Shown: piece after piece, positions 1 through 12,677 of the stretch
Layout: each line of letters starts with the position of its first letter
How positions within the stretch are numbered: the first letter of the stretch is position 1
Source: Pipra filicauda
Taxonomy: Eukaryota > Chordata > Aves > Passeriformes > Pipridae
Reading direction: 5' to 3'
Length of the DNA: 64,000 bases
Assembly (NCBI RefSeq): GCF_003945595.2
Contig: NW_024104416.1
Span: 1,377,878 to 1,441,877 of the forward strand
Notes under the pieces: generated by a model
Told to the model about the DNA's origin: nothing
Databases searched by the model: none
The model's input: the letters and a program-made list of their open reading frames with translations, nothing else
Position numbers and translations under genes: made by a program

Positions 1-2048
1 CTCCAGAAATCTGACTGAAGCCAATGAGATCGCTTACATGCCTGAAATACAACACAGACCTAACAGCTTTAATGAGCTTTGAGTCTGTCTCTCTCTGCCT
101 TTCCTTTCATTATGTGTTTCTCTCCTTTTATACAGCTTCAGGAGACATGTTTGTCGCATTACAGATGCTTGATAGTGATTACAGAAGTAGTAAGAATAAA
201 TAACAATAATGTGGGTTTCTAGGTTGTGTATTTTATGCTCATTTAAATTGACATTTCTGTTTAATAAATCTCTTCACATGACTCTCTGAAAAGCTGTAGT
301 GAGAGTCCTTAAGCAAGGAAGTCACCTGCCACAAACCCCAGGCAATCAGTGCCACCACAGCATTTCAAGTGAATCCAGTGCCAATATTCCAAAGTCTTCG
401 GCTTATTGCTGATGCAACTGATGTTTGGATAAAACCCTGTATTGAGCCTCTTTAATTATGCCAGAGATGAATTACAATTAATATGTAAATACAGACATAA
501 AACTAGATTTATCACATGTAGCTAACTGTATTAGCAATCAGGCTTCACCAACCCCTCCCTTTTGAAAGTCCCTCAAGTTACTTGCTGCACATTTTATTTT
601 CTCTCTAACCTTAGCTACCAAACAGGCAGCAGATTTCCCTGGCCCCTCTGGAATTCACACCATTAGGATGCACAGTAAATTATGATCCACTTAGCTAATG
701 AGCAAGGCAACATATTGGTGGTTTGCTTACAAATATCTCTTCCTTCTACTCTTTTTAATATATCTAAGTTTAAGGTTTCGTGTATTATGTATTATATAAA
801 TATTATATACTTATGCATGCAAGTTTACAGTTTTATGTAACCAAATTATTACACCATTAGTAACAAAGATTCATAATAAACTTTTCTTAGTCACCTGTGA
901 CAGAAGCACCTGCCCAGAACTTGTAGAATGTGCCAGGTGAAGTGATTGTTATTTTTGCTGGACTTCCTTGCCCAGTTCTGTAACTGCTCCTCAGTCAGAT
1001 TTCCTTTTTTCACAGAAGAAATAATCAATCCCAAAATAACCCCCCCAAAAGCCAGAATTTTCACTGAGCAACTGTAACTGATATAAATCTGAAAACTGTA
1101 ACTCTCTTCTTCGCCCATCTGTAAGTTACAATATTTATATGCCACAGAGAGAAAGGTGGGCATGGTTAGAAGCAATTAAGAGGGTAAATGCCACAATTAA
1201 AAATGGGGACAGGCTCTTTCTGGCATTGAAAGGAGATTGCACCACAAACCTGCCCTGGTAAGCTCCGACTGAAAATCACAGGAGCAGCTTTATCCCATTG
1301 TTGTTGTTATTAAGGATGCAGTAAAAGCAATGAAAAGTAGGAGTCAAAGTGAGAATTTAAATATATGTCTGTCTGAAAGGTTCCTGCATCCACAGAGGGA
1401 AAACTCCTAAAAGAGTAAACATGAGGGTAGCAGGGATATACAGGAACTTCAAACATTACTTATTTATTTAGCTGTCACAGTGATAACTCACCTGAGTTGG
1501 TTTGTCTCTGCTTGGGGGTGGGCTAAATCAGCCTGTCTCAATCCCAGCATGATTTTGGTTTCTTTTTCCCCCATTCATAGTCCCTGGATTTGCAGTCCTC
1601 AGTCGGGGTTTGATAACAACCCTCCTTCTTCAACTGAAGGTGCATGTCTTGCTTATCTCTCATATTGACATGTGTGAATGAGGTTATCAATGAGAACAAA
1701 AAAACTGTTTAATAATTTGAAGCATGATATGCAGAGAAGTTTGAAAACTCTATTTTTGTACATGAAGTAACCTCTTGGACTGTCCAATTTTTGTTTGAAT
1801 GACCAGCTTACTTCAACTATAACTATAAAAGCAGAAAAGGAAAATAACAGTCTTGAAAAATCCATTATCCTATCTTATCCATTCATGTCTGCATTCTCTC
1901 AGAGCCTGATCCCAGACTGAAAGTTCAATGAGTGTCCCTGAATTATCCAAACATAACAAGCTTTTCCAGGCAGTGTTACTGTGAGTTTGCTCACCCACCA
2001 CCACCATCCCCGTCAAGTTTGCTGTTGTTCTCACAATTTGTAAGAAAA
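1..2048. other. Unique AT-rich non-coding DNA
   Basis: No recognisable gene or interspersed repeat. The longest open frame is a 94-codon one on the minus strand at 891-1175. It has no domain I know, and I see no convincing splice or promoter context, so I treat it as chance. Many short A/T runs and TAAT-type motifs are present, as is usual in bird gene deserts. Confidence 0.6.
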
Positions 2049-2186
2049 AAACCCTGTATGAAGTGGTACCAAACCCTGTGTGAAGTGGTACCAAACCCTG
2101 TGTGAAGTGGTACCAAACCCTCTATGAAGTGATACCAAACCCTGTATGAAGTGGTACCAAACCCTGTGTGAAGTGGCACCAAACCC
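2049..2186. repeat. 22-bp minisatellite, about 6.3 copies
   Basis: Six tandem 22-bp units start at 2049, 2071, 2093, 2115, 2137 and 2159, followed by a partial seventh (2181-2186). The unit is close to AAACCCTGTGTGAAGTGGTACC. Units differ at only a few positions (TGTG/TGTA, CTGT/CTCT, GGTACC/GATACC/GGCACC), so the array is young or homogenised. Four of the six units carry a GGTACC (KpnI) palindrome. The unit has no stop on the minus strand in any frame, and 22 is not a multiple of 3. The three minus frames therefore cycle through one another and create long spurious open frames (such as 2031-2516) that should not be called genes. Confidence 0.95.
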
Positions 2187-3780
2187 AATTCCCCCCGAGT
2201 TCTGATCTGCATTTACTGCTTGCTTACAGTTGCCTGACAATGAGACACTCAGGTCTAGATCTGTGGTGCCCAGGCCCTTTTCCACTTCTGAAATGTAATT
2301 CCCACAAAGCCTGGCTCTAATTCTGTGGGAATGGGTCAGGAACAGGTGAAGCAGCAGCAGTGAGAGACGGTCCTTTGCAGGCTCCCTCTGAACTGGCTGA
2401 GGATGCTCCTGTGCTGGGCTCACCCTGTGCTGATGTTTCCTGGGATGTCCCTGCACTCCAACCTGACTAGTGGACCTGGGAACCTGGAGGTTGACATTGA
2501 AAATATCCCTGTCCATTCATGCCAACTCATGGCACATCCAGTGGCAGGGAAGGGAGCCCAGTCTGTGCCAAGCCACAGAACTCCTTGTTCCTGCAGGATA
2601 CATGGCAAGCAGTGCTGTGCCAAGGGGGATGTTGGGTGGATGCTTGGATGTTACAGCATCAATCTGGCCTTTTTGTTTTAACCTTGGAGAATTATTCCAA
2701 TAATGATTAAATTAATTAAGCTTTTATGGCTCAAGCTCTTAAGTTATGAACTTGTTTCCAACCTGTAGCCCCATAGATTAGAAGGGTTGAAGTATTCTAG
2801 TAACTCTGCAGATCCTATCAGTAATTTTCAAAATTTATTACATTTGGAAAGAATCTATTAAAAATACAGATAAAATCATTCACATCAATGCCTTTTTATA
2901 CCATCACCCTACTATCTTTCTACTGCATTAGAAAAATGGATCATTTCTGTGACAAAATGAGAAGCTGAATTATTGTGCTCACTGTAGAGATGTTGGCAGG
3001 TCTGATGTGTGCTGGATTTGAAATATTTATTGTCCTGCCAGAGCAATCCAAAACCAAACAGTTTTACAGATAATTATGCCCCTAATTATATGCAAAAGGC
3101 ACCCATTTCTCCTTCAGTGATACTATACACATATGGATCTTCTGCTAAGAATAATCAAATTTACACTCATCCATTAAGGAGAGCCAGAGTAACAAGCTCC
3201 TCTCATCTCCTTTACAAGCTGGACAAGTCCTGTTTCAGATCAAGCTGTTATAAATTAAAGCACTTCTCTGAAATCATAGTACTTTCTATAACATATGTGA
3301 GAATGCAGAAAGCAGTTTGGAAAAGAGAGAGAAACCTAGAGGGGCTGGAAGAAAGCCAAAATGATAAAGAACAATGAGTGGGCTTGCTGGTCTGTTGATC
3401 TTGGATTCTTCCCAAGTATCATTTTTTTTTATGAGCTGCTGGTTTTTTTGTTGTGGTTTTTTTTTTTCTTTTTTTTCTCCTTTCCCCCCATCTTTTTCCA
3501 TCTTACAAGACAAGGACAAGAGAAAGACAGCAAGGCAGTGCAGTAATTTTAAAAGGAAGATAAATAGGAATGAAAAGAGAGGTGTTTATTAGCAGAGGAA
3601 ATTGGTTTACAGCTTCATAAATTTAAAACAGGCAGATCACATTGCACAGATTATGAAGTGTTAGACTGTGCTGTTCAGGAAACTGGACAATCTACTTTGC
3701 AATGCAAAATGTACTTATACAAGTAGGGAGTGGGTTTAACAGAAAGTTAGGGGGTGCTTAAATAAACTGGAGATTAACAG
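2187..3780. other. Unique non-coding DNA
   Basis: No repeat family is recognised. A 122-codon plus-strand open frame lies at 3009-3377. It has no recognisable motif and no clear splice sites, and is probably chance. The stretch at 2400-2640 is locally richer in G+C but resembles no CR1 segment I know. A pyrimidine tract at 3422-3490 is listed separately. Confidence 0.55.
3422..3490. repeat. T-rich polypyrimidine tract
   Basis: Low-complexity T-rich sequence with runs of 7 to 13 T broken by single C or G, ending in CCCCCC. It gives artificial Phe/Ser-rich frames on the plus strand and Lys/Glu-rich frames on the minus strand. Confidence 0.85.
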
Positions 3781-3900
3781 AGAATCACAGAATAGTTGAG
3801 GTTGGAGGGAGCCTCTGGAGCCTCTAGTCTGGCCTCTCCCCCTCAAAGCAACATCAACAAAAGCAGGTGCTCAGAGCCCTGCCCGGGCTCATTTTGAAGT
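3781..3900 (-). mobile_element. CR1 LINE 3' end, minus strand
   Basis: Begins AGAATCACAGAATAGTTG and continues with GAGGTTGGAGGGAGCCTCTGG, the reverse complement of a CR1 3' terminus. Similarity runs to about 3900 (GCTCAGAGCCCTGCCCGGGC then ATTTTGAAG). Only the last ~120 bp of the element are present in this orientation. It abuts an internal CR1 segment in the opposite orientation, which suggests one rearranged insertion. Confidence 0.85.
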
Positions 3901-4320
3901 CCCTGGTGCTGGACAGGATGCATCCAAAGACAGTGATGCCCCTGGAAGGGTTGATCTCATCTTTGAAAAGTCGCAGCAATCAGGGACTAGGAAAAGTCAC
4001 ACCTGTCCTCAAAAGAGGTGAGGAGGGTCTGCTGTCCCTCAAGTCTCAGTCCAGTCCTGAGTAAGGCTCCTGGAAAGCCCTTCCAGGCACAGGAAGGACA
4101 AGAAGGTTGTTGGCATCAGTCAGCAGGGGTTTCCCAGAGCCAAACTGTGCATGTCCAACCCAATTGCTTCCTGTAGGGAAACCACTGCCTTGTGGTTCAT
4201 GGATGACTCTGATCCTGGACTTCAGCCAGGCTTTCAGAAGGAGTCCTTTAGTATCTCTGTAGGAAAACTGAGAAGGTGTGAACTGGATAGGACAGCTCCA
4301 AGGGCAAGGACAGGGCTGGA
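3901..4320 (+). mobile_element. CR1 LINE internal ORF2 segment, plus strand (inverted part)
   Basis: Matches the reverse-transcriptase part of CR1 ORF2 as I know it. In order it shows GGACAGGATGCATCCAAAG, then ATCTTTGAAAAGTCGCAGC, then the CAGCAGGGGTTT region, then CTGGACTTCAGCCAGGCTTT (the CR1 'dLDFSKAFD'-coding stretch), then GGAAAACTGAGAAGGTGTG. The frame is broken by stops and small gaps, so it is a dead fragment. The 3' half of the element is missing here and instead lies inverted at 3781-3900. The right edge is approximate. Confidence 0.75.
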
Positions 4321-5120
4321 CAAAGCCCTGATCTAACATTCATGGTGCTCTGATGCATCGTATGGAGTTCCACTGTCTGGCATTCTGGGTGTTTCCCTTG
4401 GCATTTTGAAGGCACAAAAAACATTATGCTTTGTAGGACTCGCCAGCTAAGTTCTTCCCCAGCAGTTTTGCTGCATTATATACCTAATTTCCACACATCC
4501 AACTTTTGAACTTTATTATTTTCATCTTTCCAAAATATGGAAGCAATATTAAAGTGTCTCTAAAGCCCAATGGATTTTAAAAAAGTTATGATGATTAATG
4601 AAGACAATTAGCTCTCTATTCAAAAGTTACAGAAATGAACTAAAAAGTTATTATTTCACTTCAATTTTTTAGTTCTCCTTTCACTTAATACAGCTGCTGC
4701 TTCTCTGACAGGAGCTAAAACAATGAACAAGGCTAAAGAAAGACATACTGCAGAGCACTTCATCAGGGAAATGTATTTCAAGTTCTCTCATTGTTGAAGC
4801 TTTAGATTCTGTTTTAATTCATGTGAGTACCTTTGCTTTTTCAAACATGGAGACTTGATATCTAATGATACTGACACTAAATGAAAATTCCTATGTTTTT
4901 GGGTTTTGCAAACAAGATAACTGACTAAATCTCAAAAGGAGAACTACTCTGGGATGTCTGCAGGATAAGGTCGGAGAAGATGTTTAGAAATGATAATCAG
5001 ACTGGTCTGGTCCCCAAAAGCAATGTGTGCTAAGCTCAGGCACATACCTGGCTCCCTGTCAGAAGTTTGAGTAATTCACTAACAGCATCAAACTAATCTT
5101 CTCTATTTTGGAATAGGGAG
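4321..5120. other. Unique AT-rich non-coding DNA
   Basis: No gene or repeat recognised. The sequence is AT-rich with scattered TAATTA-like motifs and short A/T runs. Confidence 0.5.
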
Positions 5121-5168
5121 CTACCATTTTCTCCATTTTACAAGTAGAAATCAAAGCAGAGGAAGTGC
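5121..5168 (-). repeat. Possible MIR SINE relic
   Basis: CCATTTTCTCCATTTTACAA followed by GTAGAAATCAAAGCAGAGG resembles the reverse complement of the 3' half of MIR (the CCCATTTTACAGATGAGGAA region, then an ACTGAGGCAGAG-like stretch). The match is short and diverged, so this call is tentative. MIR relics are ancient and are expected at low density in bird genomes. Confidence 0.35.
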
Positions 5169-8100
5169 TGAAAAAAAAACCAAACATGGCAAGAACAAAA
5201 AGCTGAATTGCAACCTCCTCGATTGCAGGTGACTTTTTTGTGCTTTGGTGTCTTTTCATAGGTTTTTTGCTAGACCATGGTCTCAGCCAGAAGGGTAATC
5301 CCAGTATGTCTTGTGCATGAATAATGTACCTTTTAATAACATTATAAAAGTATTAGAGCTGCTTTAATCTTATTCCCATTTCAATCAGAACTGGTTCTTG
5401 GCAAAACACTCTGGGTAAAACACTCCCTCAAAACTTTTATATGGCTTATAGAAGCTTGACTTTGCAGTACAGTTCAAAAAGAAGCAATTAGCTGCTTATT
5501 ATTTAACGGGTGACTGTCAATGCCCTGTGAGAATTAGAGCCCAGATCCGTGTCTGCAGGAAGCACAACAAGTTTGCAACTTTCAGCCGGTGAACTTGGAG
5601 ATAGTGCCATTTTCTGCTACTTCACAACTGCAATCAGGTCCTAAATACAACATCACTGGGTTTTACAATGCAAATGCAGTCATCTCTACACAGCGTGTTC
5701 AGTGCAAATGTCCTCAAATGCATAAAATGAAGCACAGGGAACAGAAAATATGCACAATTTGTTACACAGAGCATGGAAGGGGTGTTTGCTCAGACAGACT
5801 CTGAGCACCATCTGGGAGACAAGTGTTTAGTTTTGCAACAGATTGCATAATTTCCATGTAGAATCTGGAGAAAAGCTCTAAATGCTTTAATAGATAGTTG
5901 ATTTAACACTCGTTTAATCTTTGTTTTGTGTTGTCTTAAAGGCTATACATATGTTTTGAATGACAGAAGTAGTCATTAACTTATTACAGTGCTCATCCCT
6001 TTGCACAATTTGCTTTCTTTTCTATTCTTCTCATTGTGTGTGTCTGTGTTCATGCAATATTTCACCTTACAGAGTTCGTTTTCCCAGCACATGGTAATTA
6101 ATCTTAGTAAAAGCCAAGCATCTACTGCATATGCATGCCACTTGATTGATTAGATTAAAAATTTAATGTTACAGTTCATACATTAGCAATATTTCAATAT
6201 AACATATACCAAGGGCTCCACTATCAATAATAAGAATACTTCAAGAACAACACGAATTAACACCTGAAGCATAAAGAATGACCTTGAGAGAATGAAATGC
6301 TTTTACCTGAAACACAGGGCTTGGAGTGTATTTAAACTGAGCACAACGTTTGTGTGCTAAAGCAGCTGTAGCAAGCACTGCCCTTCAGAACAGGAATATT
6401 TCTGATAAAGAATTTCTCACTTGGGGCATTTTAGAAGTGGTGTAATGTTGAGATACACTGCATTTGCTTTTAGGCTCTTTTTTTCTTGTACCCAACTAAA
6501 TACATCATCTGCTACACAACAGAAAAAAAGCTGTACGTTGAAGCTTTTTTCAATTTTCTTCTTGCACAAGTTAATAAAAACATTGGAAGGCATAAACTTG
6601 AGAATTCACTTTATTAGGACTAGGAGCATAGAAAAAAGAAATAAAATAAAACGAGTCTAAAAAAGGCACGCTGTCTTATGTGACACTGTTATGACAAAAT
6701 GAAATACCAGCCTTCATTTGGATATCTGTTCTTCTGTATCCAAGAGCAAAATTACATCAAAATCCTTCTGCACTGATTGACTTGTAATGCAATACAGTGC
6801 AGCATCTTTGAACCCTAAGCAATGATAATGCTTCCAAACCTGCTATAAACTGGGTCAACTGTATGAGGAAATTGTAAAAAATGATGCAGCAATTCAATTT
6901 AGCGCTGTGTGAAAACGGCACAATAGCAGGATTAAAGGATGTGGAAATGAAGACAAGTGGTTCATTATTAACTCCTTAAATGTTGTTCCTTCTGCTTTTT
7001 CTGGAATGTCATTTATTTCTAGCTTAGGATTGTAATTTCCATGTCATGATACAGTGGATACATTCTATATTGCCTCTCTGTATGAGCACATTGAAGTTTC
7101 CCCAAAGGCTTAATAAAGCTTATGAAATAAGTCAGCACTCACTATTCATTTTATCCACAGAGGTAGCAAAATAAATTAGAAAGAGAAAGCATTATAACAT
7201 CATATACAAGCTGTGGCATATATAAAACATAGTCAACTTTAAGGAAAATAAAAAGGAAATAACAAGCTGTTTAAGTGGCCAAAACAGTATTAAAATAATA
7301 ATAATAAAGAAGTAATGCTAAGGCTGCAAATAAAAAGTGTTTGTATGCAGAAGAGATAACTTTTGTACCTTGTCTAATACAGTCATTTAAACATCTGGCA
7401 TCCTGTGCAACGTGATAACTTTATAGACATAATTTCTTTATGTGCTTAAAGAAGCCTTTTTTTTTTTATTTTATTTCCTTGGGCTATTGTGTGCTGTGTG
7501 TGCATGTGACTGTGTTTGGGATCAGCATGTGTAAGTGCCTGGCCATTCTTGCAGCAGGAAGCCCAGCCTCTGTCCTGCTGTATAACAAAAGCACTCCATG
7601 CTGATGATCTCCAGAATCCAGCGCTCAATTCACAGGCAGTGTCAAAATGAGTAACAATTGAAGAGAAACCAGCCTGGGATGGATGATTTAAAGAGTTGGG
7701 TAAAGCCTAAAGATGAAAAAAAAAAAAAAATAAAGAAATCCTGCTCCAGGGGAGCAATTGTACTTTAGTGTATGAATCTATAAAAAAACTCCTCTGAATT
7801 CTTTACTTTGAGAGCTTAGACAGCTTCAATTAAATTCAGTCTGGACATCTAAAAATAAAGCTGATAATAGACAGAAGTGTAGTCTTACTTCTGCTACGGA
7901 AAATTTTCTTTCTTCCAAACTGTTTTATGTTTGATAATACTCATTTTTTAACTTATTCTTAATTGGTAGAGGTTAGATGCAAAATTCTATTTGGCACTTA
8001 GTATTTTTGTCTAAATTGTAGGACAGCGTGGTCCAAACTCCGTGTTGCGATGGTTACCAGTCATCCAAACCAAGGGATCTGCTGGATCTTCATCTTCTGC

Positions 8101-11100
8101 TCTGCACCTGCCTGAGGTTTTCCTGCCAGAGTGAAGAGCCCTGGGTCCTGTTCCAGCACAGCTGGGATGCAGGCAGGGCTGGGTACCTGTATTCTGGAAA
8201 GGAGTCTTGGGTCCCTCGGTTTCGGTGCATTCGTGGCACTTTCCTCAGCTGGAACTGTCATTGCTTGGCCATGGTGGGAGAAAAATCACAACAATCTAAA
8301 ATAAATTAGCAACCTGAGTGATGACCAGTATGGATGTTATTACTGAGAAGTCTAAAGCCTAAGTTTAGTGACTCAGCTACAACTTACTGCAAGTGTTTTA
8401 ATGAATTTTCAGTTTCTTTTCCTCTGTTTCCCTGGCTCAAATACCAGTAGTAATTACATGGAGTACTACTCCCTTTTGTACTCACAGTTACATGATCCCA
8501 GAGCCCAGAACCCAGATGGTACATCATATATTTCTGGATCATTTTGTTGTGCAGATCTGGTGGTACAGGGGACGTGGTCTGAATCATCTACTTGTTTCAC
8601 CTTGCACCATAATTCACAGTAAAGTCTTTGGTCAATGAGCTCAACTGAAACATTAGTGTTGGGGTCATTAAGTCAGCATAAAATGAAAGGCAGTACCTGA
8701 GCATAGAGAAAAGTATTCATACAAAGAGAGTTCACTCAGTGTCACAACAGGTATCATAAGAAGAAAATATTTTAAATGGTGAGACAGAACAGTTTGTTTT
8801 GAGAATAAAGACAGAGAAAAGGGATACAATCTTTTAACTGTGTCAGTCATTAGGCAATGAATGCTTTCTCCATCTGTGGTCCAAAATACAAGTTATTTTT
8901 CTTCAGAAGTTGTTGTACATTATGAGTGAAGATTTACTTTTATCTCTAGGAAAAAGGAAGGATGTGCAACTTACAAGGTTCTTTTTTTAAAAAAAATCTA
9001 AATATTTAATTATATAACAGAACAGTGACTGAGAGAGTAAGGTAAACTTTAAAATCAGAGTGGGAGCAACATTTTTTTCCTCTAAGCATAATAATAGTAA
9101 TAATAATGTAGATTATATTTGTGAGATAAATTTATAAATCCCTTATGCTCTTTGTTTTCTCATTTTTTGCAGTTTTCTCAGCTTGGATGACGACAGTGAT
9201 TCAACCTTTATGGTTTTTTATAGTCAATCTCATGTTTAAGTTATGGGAATTTGCAACCAGAGGTTTCATCCTCTGGTAGAGTGCTCTATTTGTGGAGGAC
9301 AAAAATCAATGATCCCCCTGCTCTCAGATTTTTTCAAATGAGATTTTTTTTGGTGAGTGGTTTTTTTGTGTGTGTGTTGATGCACAACTGCACTTCTGGA
9401 ACTCCCATAATTCCATAGTGACTTCATGGTAATTTTCAAAGCATCCTGAAACTCAGTTTCATACCTGCAGCATTTAACTGGCTCCATGCAAAATCAGCAT
9501 GCACAGGTAATTGCATGAAACTTGGATTAGCTAAAGCTCGAGGTACAATGTCTACCAGAGCATCAGATTTCTATCATGCCCATGCAGCAAGGAAAACTTC
9601 CAGATTTCAGGTTCATAGCATGAAAAGGATGTCTGTGTTAAGTCAGATACTGCAGCAGAGAGCAGTTCTGCATGGACTGGGCCATGTGAGCACAGAGGTA
9701 CGTGGGGATTAATTTGGAAAGGTAATCCATGGCCTGATCAGCAAAAGATTAAAATATTTGGAGTAAAATCCTACTGGGACACAGCAAACTGAGGAATGGA
9801 AATTACAGCAATATACTCCCACTTTTCATAGTTTATTCATTTATTCATTTGCTCATCTTGACCACTGTGCTTGTGAAAGCAAAACGCAGTTTGCTTTTAT
9901 GCCTGCCTTGCTGGATATCAGTGCTTGTTTCTCGGTAGGAATAATATGCATTTTAGGGATAGGATCCAATATCTGCTGAAATCAAAAGAGAAGTTTGTAT
10001 TGATCTCCAGCTTATTTGAGCCAGGTCCAGATCAGGCAAATAAGTGATATGTTCAGTGTTTCTGAGTGAAGTAACACACGTCAATTAACTGTGCCACAGC
10101 TGGCTCCTGGCAGAGCCTCTGCTGAGTGATTGCCAGCTGTTTTTGGGAGGCATGAACAAAATTAAGGTCTTTGGGGTGGAAAAATATGTACAACGCTTAG
10201 CTGGTTCATGTGAAAAACCTTATTTTTCGTATGGAGCGCAATAGCAAAGAATCAAGGGGTTAGAAAGGAACGTTTCTGTGCCAGAGCTCCTGCTAAGCAC
10301 CTGCATATGGGTGCCACCAGCACAGCCAGCAGAAGGAGCCATTATTTGGATGAATCCCTTGGCAAAGCAGGAAGGAGGAGAAAATTCACTCTCTTGGTGT
10401 GAAACTGGGGTGGACAAAGTCTCACAGTGTAGGTGAGAGATGGCAGCAGAGCCCTTAATGTGCAGAGCCCTTAATGTGCATGAGGTGATACAGAAGAATA
10501 AATGTGGACTTCTAAATGTGTTTGGTAGGATAGATAAGCAATTAGAGGATGCAGGAATTTAAGAGCCAATAAACCCTAAATAGAAGGCAGACCTGTCTGC
10601 TGTGATGGGGTAGTCATTTAGGCCCACAACAAGTGTCACTACAGTAATTAGAATATACTGAGAAAACTGATTGGAATCTCTGCATGATGAGAGCCTTGCC
10701 AACTGCTTTTGATGCTGGCTGATAGCACCAGTAACAGGCTGACAACACCTGCTCTGCATTCTTTACCAGCAAGAAGGGAAGAGGTTTTTTGTGGGTTTTT
10801 GCTTTAGCATCTCCCCTTTCATTTCCAGCCTCTTAAGTCCTTTTTAAACAAATAAACAGCAATGGTATTTTAAAGGGTTAGTTGTGCCAGACATTGCTCA
10901 AGCTCACTTAAAAGGAGGTGCCATATATATATTGCATTTTCTTCACAGAGCATCCCTTCTATATTACATTTGTAGTCAAGTTTGGGATTCACTTTTCAAG
11001 TTTTCAAAGCAGTGTTATTCTGTTCTGGAGTTTTTCATAAGCACTGGCAGAGGGTTTTGCTGTCCTCTCTCCTCTGGAGTTTCAGCTTGCTCGAAACAAA

Positions 11101-12340
11101 AAAAGATTATTTACAGTAGATCAATATTCCCTGAAGATGTAAACTCAGCAGCTCTTATAAGTGAAGCAAGATTTGGCCTGGCCAGTACTCTAATGCTGGA
11201 TCTCGAAGGACATCTCAGGGGCTGCAGAAATTGTGATGAAGAATCAATAACTAGAAGCAATCTCTCACAGCCCTGCTGCAGCCTCTCACTGCCTGCTTTT
11301 GTCTTGCTATAACTGGAGGTAGTTTCCTGCAAATGAGATGCAAAAGGAGGAATTCAGGAAATTCGTATGGCAGTTTCAGTGCCGGGCAGGACTGTGAGTT
11401 TGATCCCAGAGGTGGGATTGTGCTGTCAGCAATATTCTTCTTGCCTAAATTACCAAAGGAGGAAGCACTCACTGACTCACCCCTCTTAGCTGGTGTGTGT
11501 TCCTTCCTTTCACTGCTTAAGCAGGGGCTGTGTGTCGCCCTAGGTATGCCTGAGTTATACTTTGGATTAAAGTGAACAGCTACTATACAGGATTTTGGGG
11601 TGAAAGGAGCAGTTTCAAGTCCTGCAAATGTATGCTGAGCATTTTGCTCTCTCCCACGCTGTTCCTGAACACGAACAAGTTGAGCTTTCCTGTATCCATT
11701 GACACCTTTATAAGAAAATGAGTCAGGATTATGCTGCTGGACATGCACAACCAGCTTTCTGTCTCACAGGGCATGAGGGATCCATAAATATATGCACAGA
11801 TATATGTGTATATAGATCAGGGGCTATTTTTGTCCCACCTTCAATCGAACTGTTTTGCCAGGTTGGAGATCCAGAGCAAGTTGAACTTCTCTGCAGCCAC
11901 ATACTGGGAGTGTGTATTTATAAGGCAAACAGGAATCCTGTTGTGTTTATTAATAATCTGAGATGCACAGAAAATCTGCAAATGGCTTGATATTCATAAA
12001 ACATAAGAAAAGTTCAGCTACTGCACGCTGGGATGTTACAATTCCATTACAGTAAAGGACCTTTTGCCTTTGTGTGGTGAACGACCTTCTCATTTATGGA
12101 ATCCCTCTCTGTTCTTCCCTCCAAACCATTGTTCTTTAGTGTTAATTAAAACCCAGACAATTAAGTATACAAAAGTGCACTCAAGCTGCTGTGCACATCC
12201 AGCTGAAAACAGGGCCAAATGGCCAGAAACATGTTAGTGGAGATGTGAGCTTTGTCACTGGAGTAGAATGACTGGATATGAAACTCATCATTGGGAAGCA
12301 AAGCGACATTTAAATTATGCTGCTGCTTTTCCTACAGGGC
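5169..12340. other. Long unique region, no gene recognised
   Basis: About 7 kb without CR1 or LTR sequence. It contains an (A)15 run near 7714, a GT-rich patch near 9366, ATT/AAT-type microsatellite patches near 7300 and 9095, and a tandem 16-bp duplication at 10446-10477. The block 6780-7150 is AT-rich, CpG-poor and free of repeats, and reads like conserved regulatory DNA, but I cannot test this. Overlapping open frames on both strands at 10884-11748 (142 codons plus, 165 codons minus) have no known motif. A good 3' splice signal ends at 9171 (GTTTTCTCATTTTTTGCAG) with no obvious partner donor. Confidence 0.5.
10446..10477. repeat. Tandem 16-bp duplication
   Basis: GCAGAGCCCTTAATGT occurs twice in direct succession (10446-10461 and 10462-10477) with no mismatch. 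This looks like a recent slippage duplication. Confidence 0.9.
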
Positions 12341-12358
12341 TTTTTTTTTTTTTTTTTT
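12341..12358. repeat. Poly(T) run, 18 bases
   Basis: Uninterrupted run of T. I see no attached retroposed sequence or target-site duplication, so I call it a simple repeat only. Confidence 0.9.
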
Positions 12359-12677
12359 AGAGAGAAAATTAAATGCACTTAAATGCAATGCTTGAAAATA
12401 ATATCTTAATGTGTTTGATTCTTAAATGAAATGTGAACTCTGGGTGTCTCTACAATTTCCCCATGACTGTGACATGTAAAGTTGACACTACATCTCCTCA
12501 GATCTTCAGTGCACTAACTTGCATCTTTAAATACTGGCCTTGTGCCATTTCACAAAACCCACACAAAAGAATTAGTCATGTGGAGAGCGGAACAGCTGGC
12601 AATAAAACAAAAAAAAAACCAAAACAACAAAACAAAACCCAAAAAAGGCATGAACAGCCAACTTAGCATTGTCACAG

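Noticed and set aside
891..1175. 94-codon minus-strand frame with a hydrophobic stretch followed by a charged tail, briefly considered as a retroviral envelope-like fragment
   Set aside because: No conserved motif, no flanking viral sequence, and length within chance for AT-rich DNA.
2031..2516. 161-codon minus-strand open frame with repeated peptide
   Set aside because: Most of the repeated peptide is translation of the 22-bp minisatellite, which is stop-free in every minus frame.
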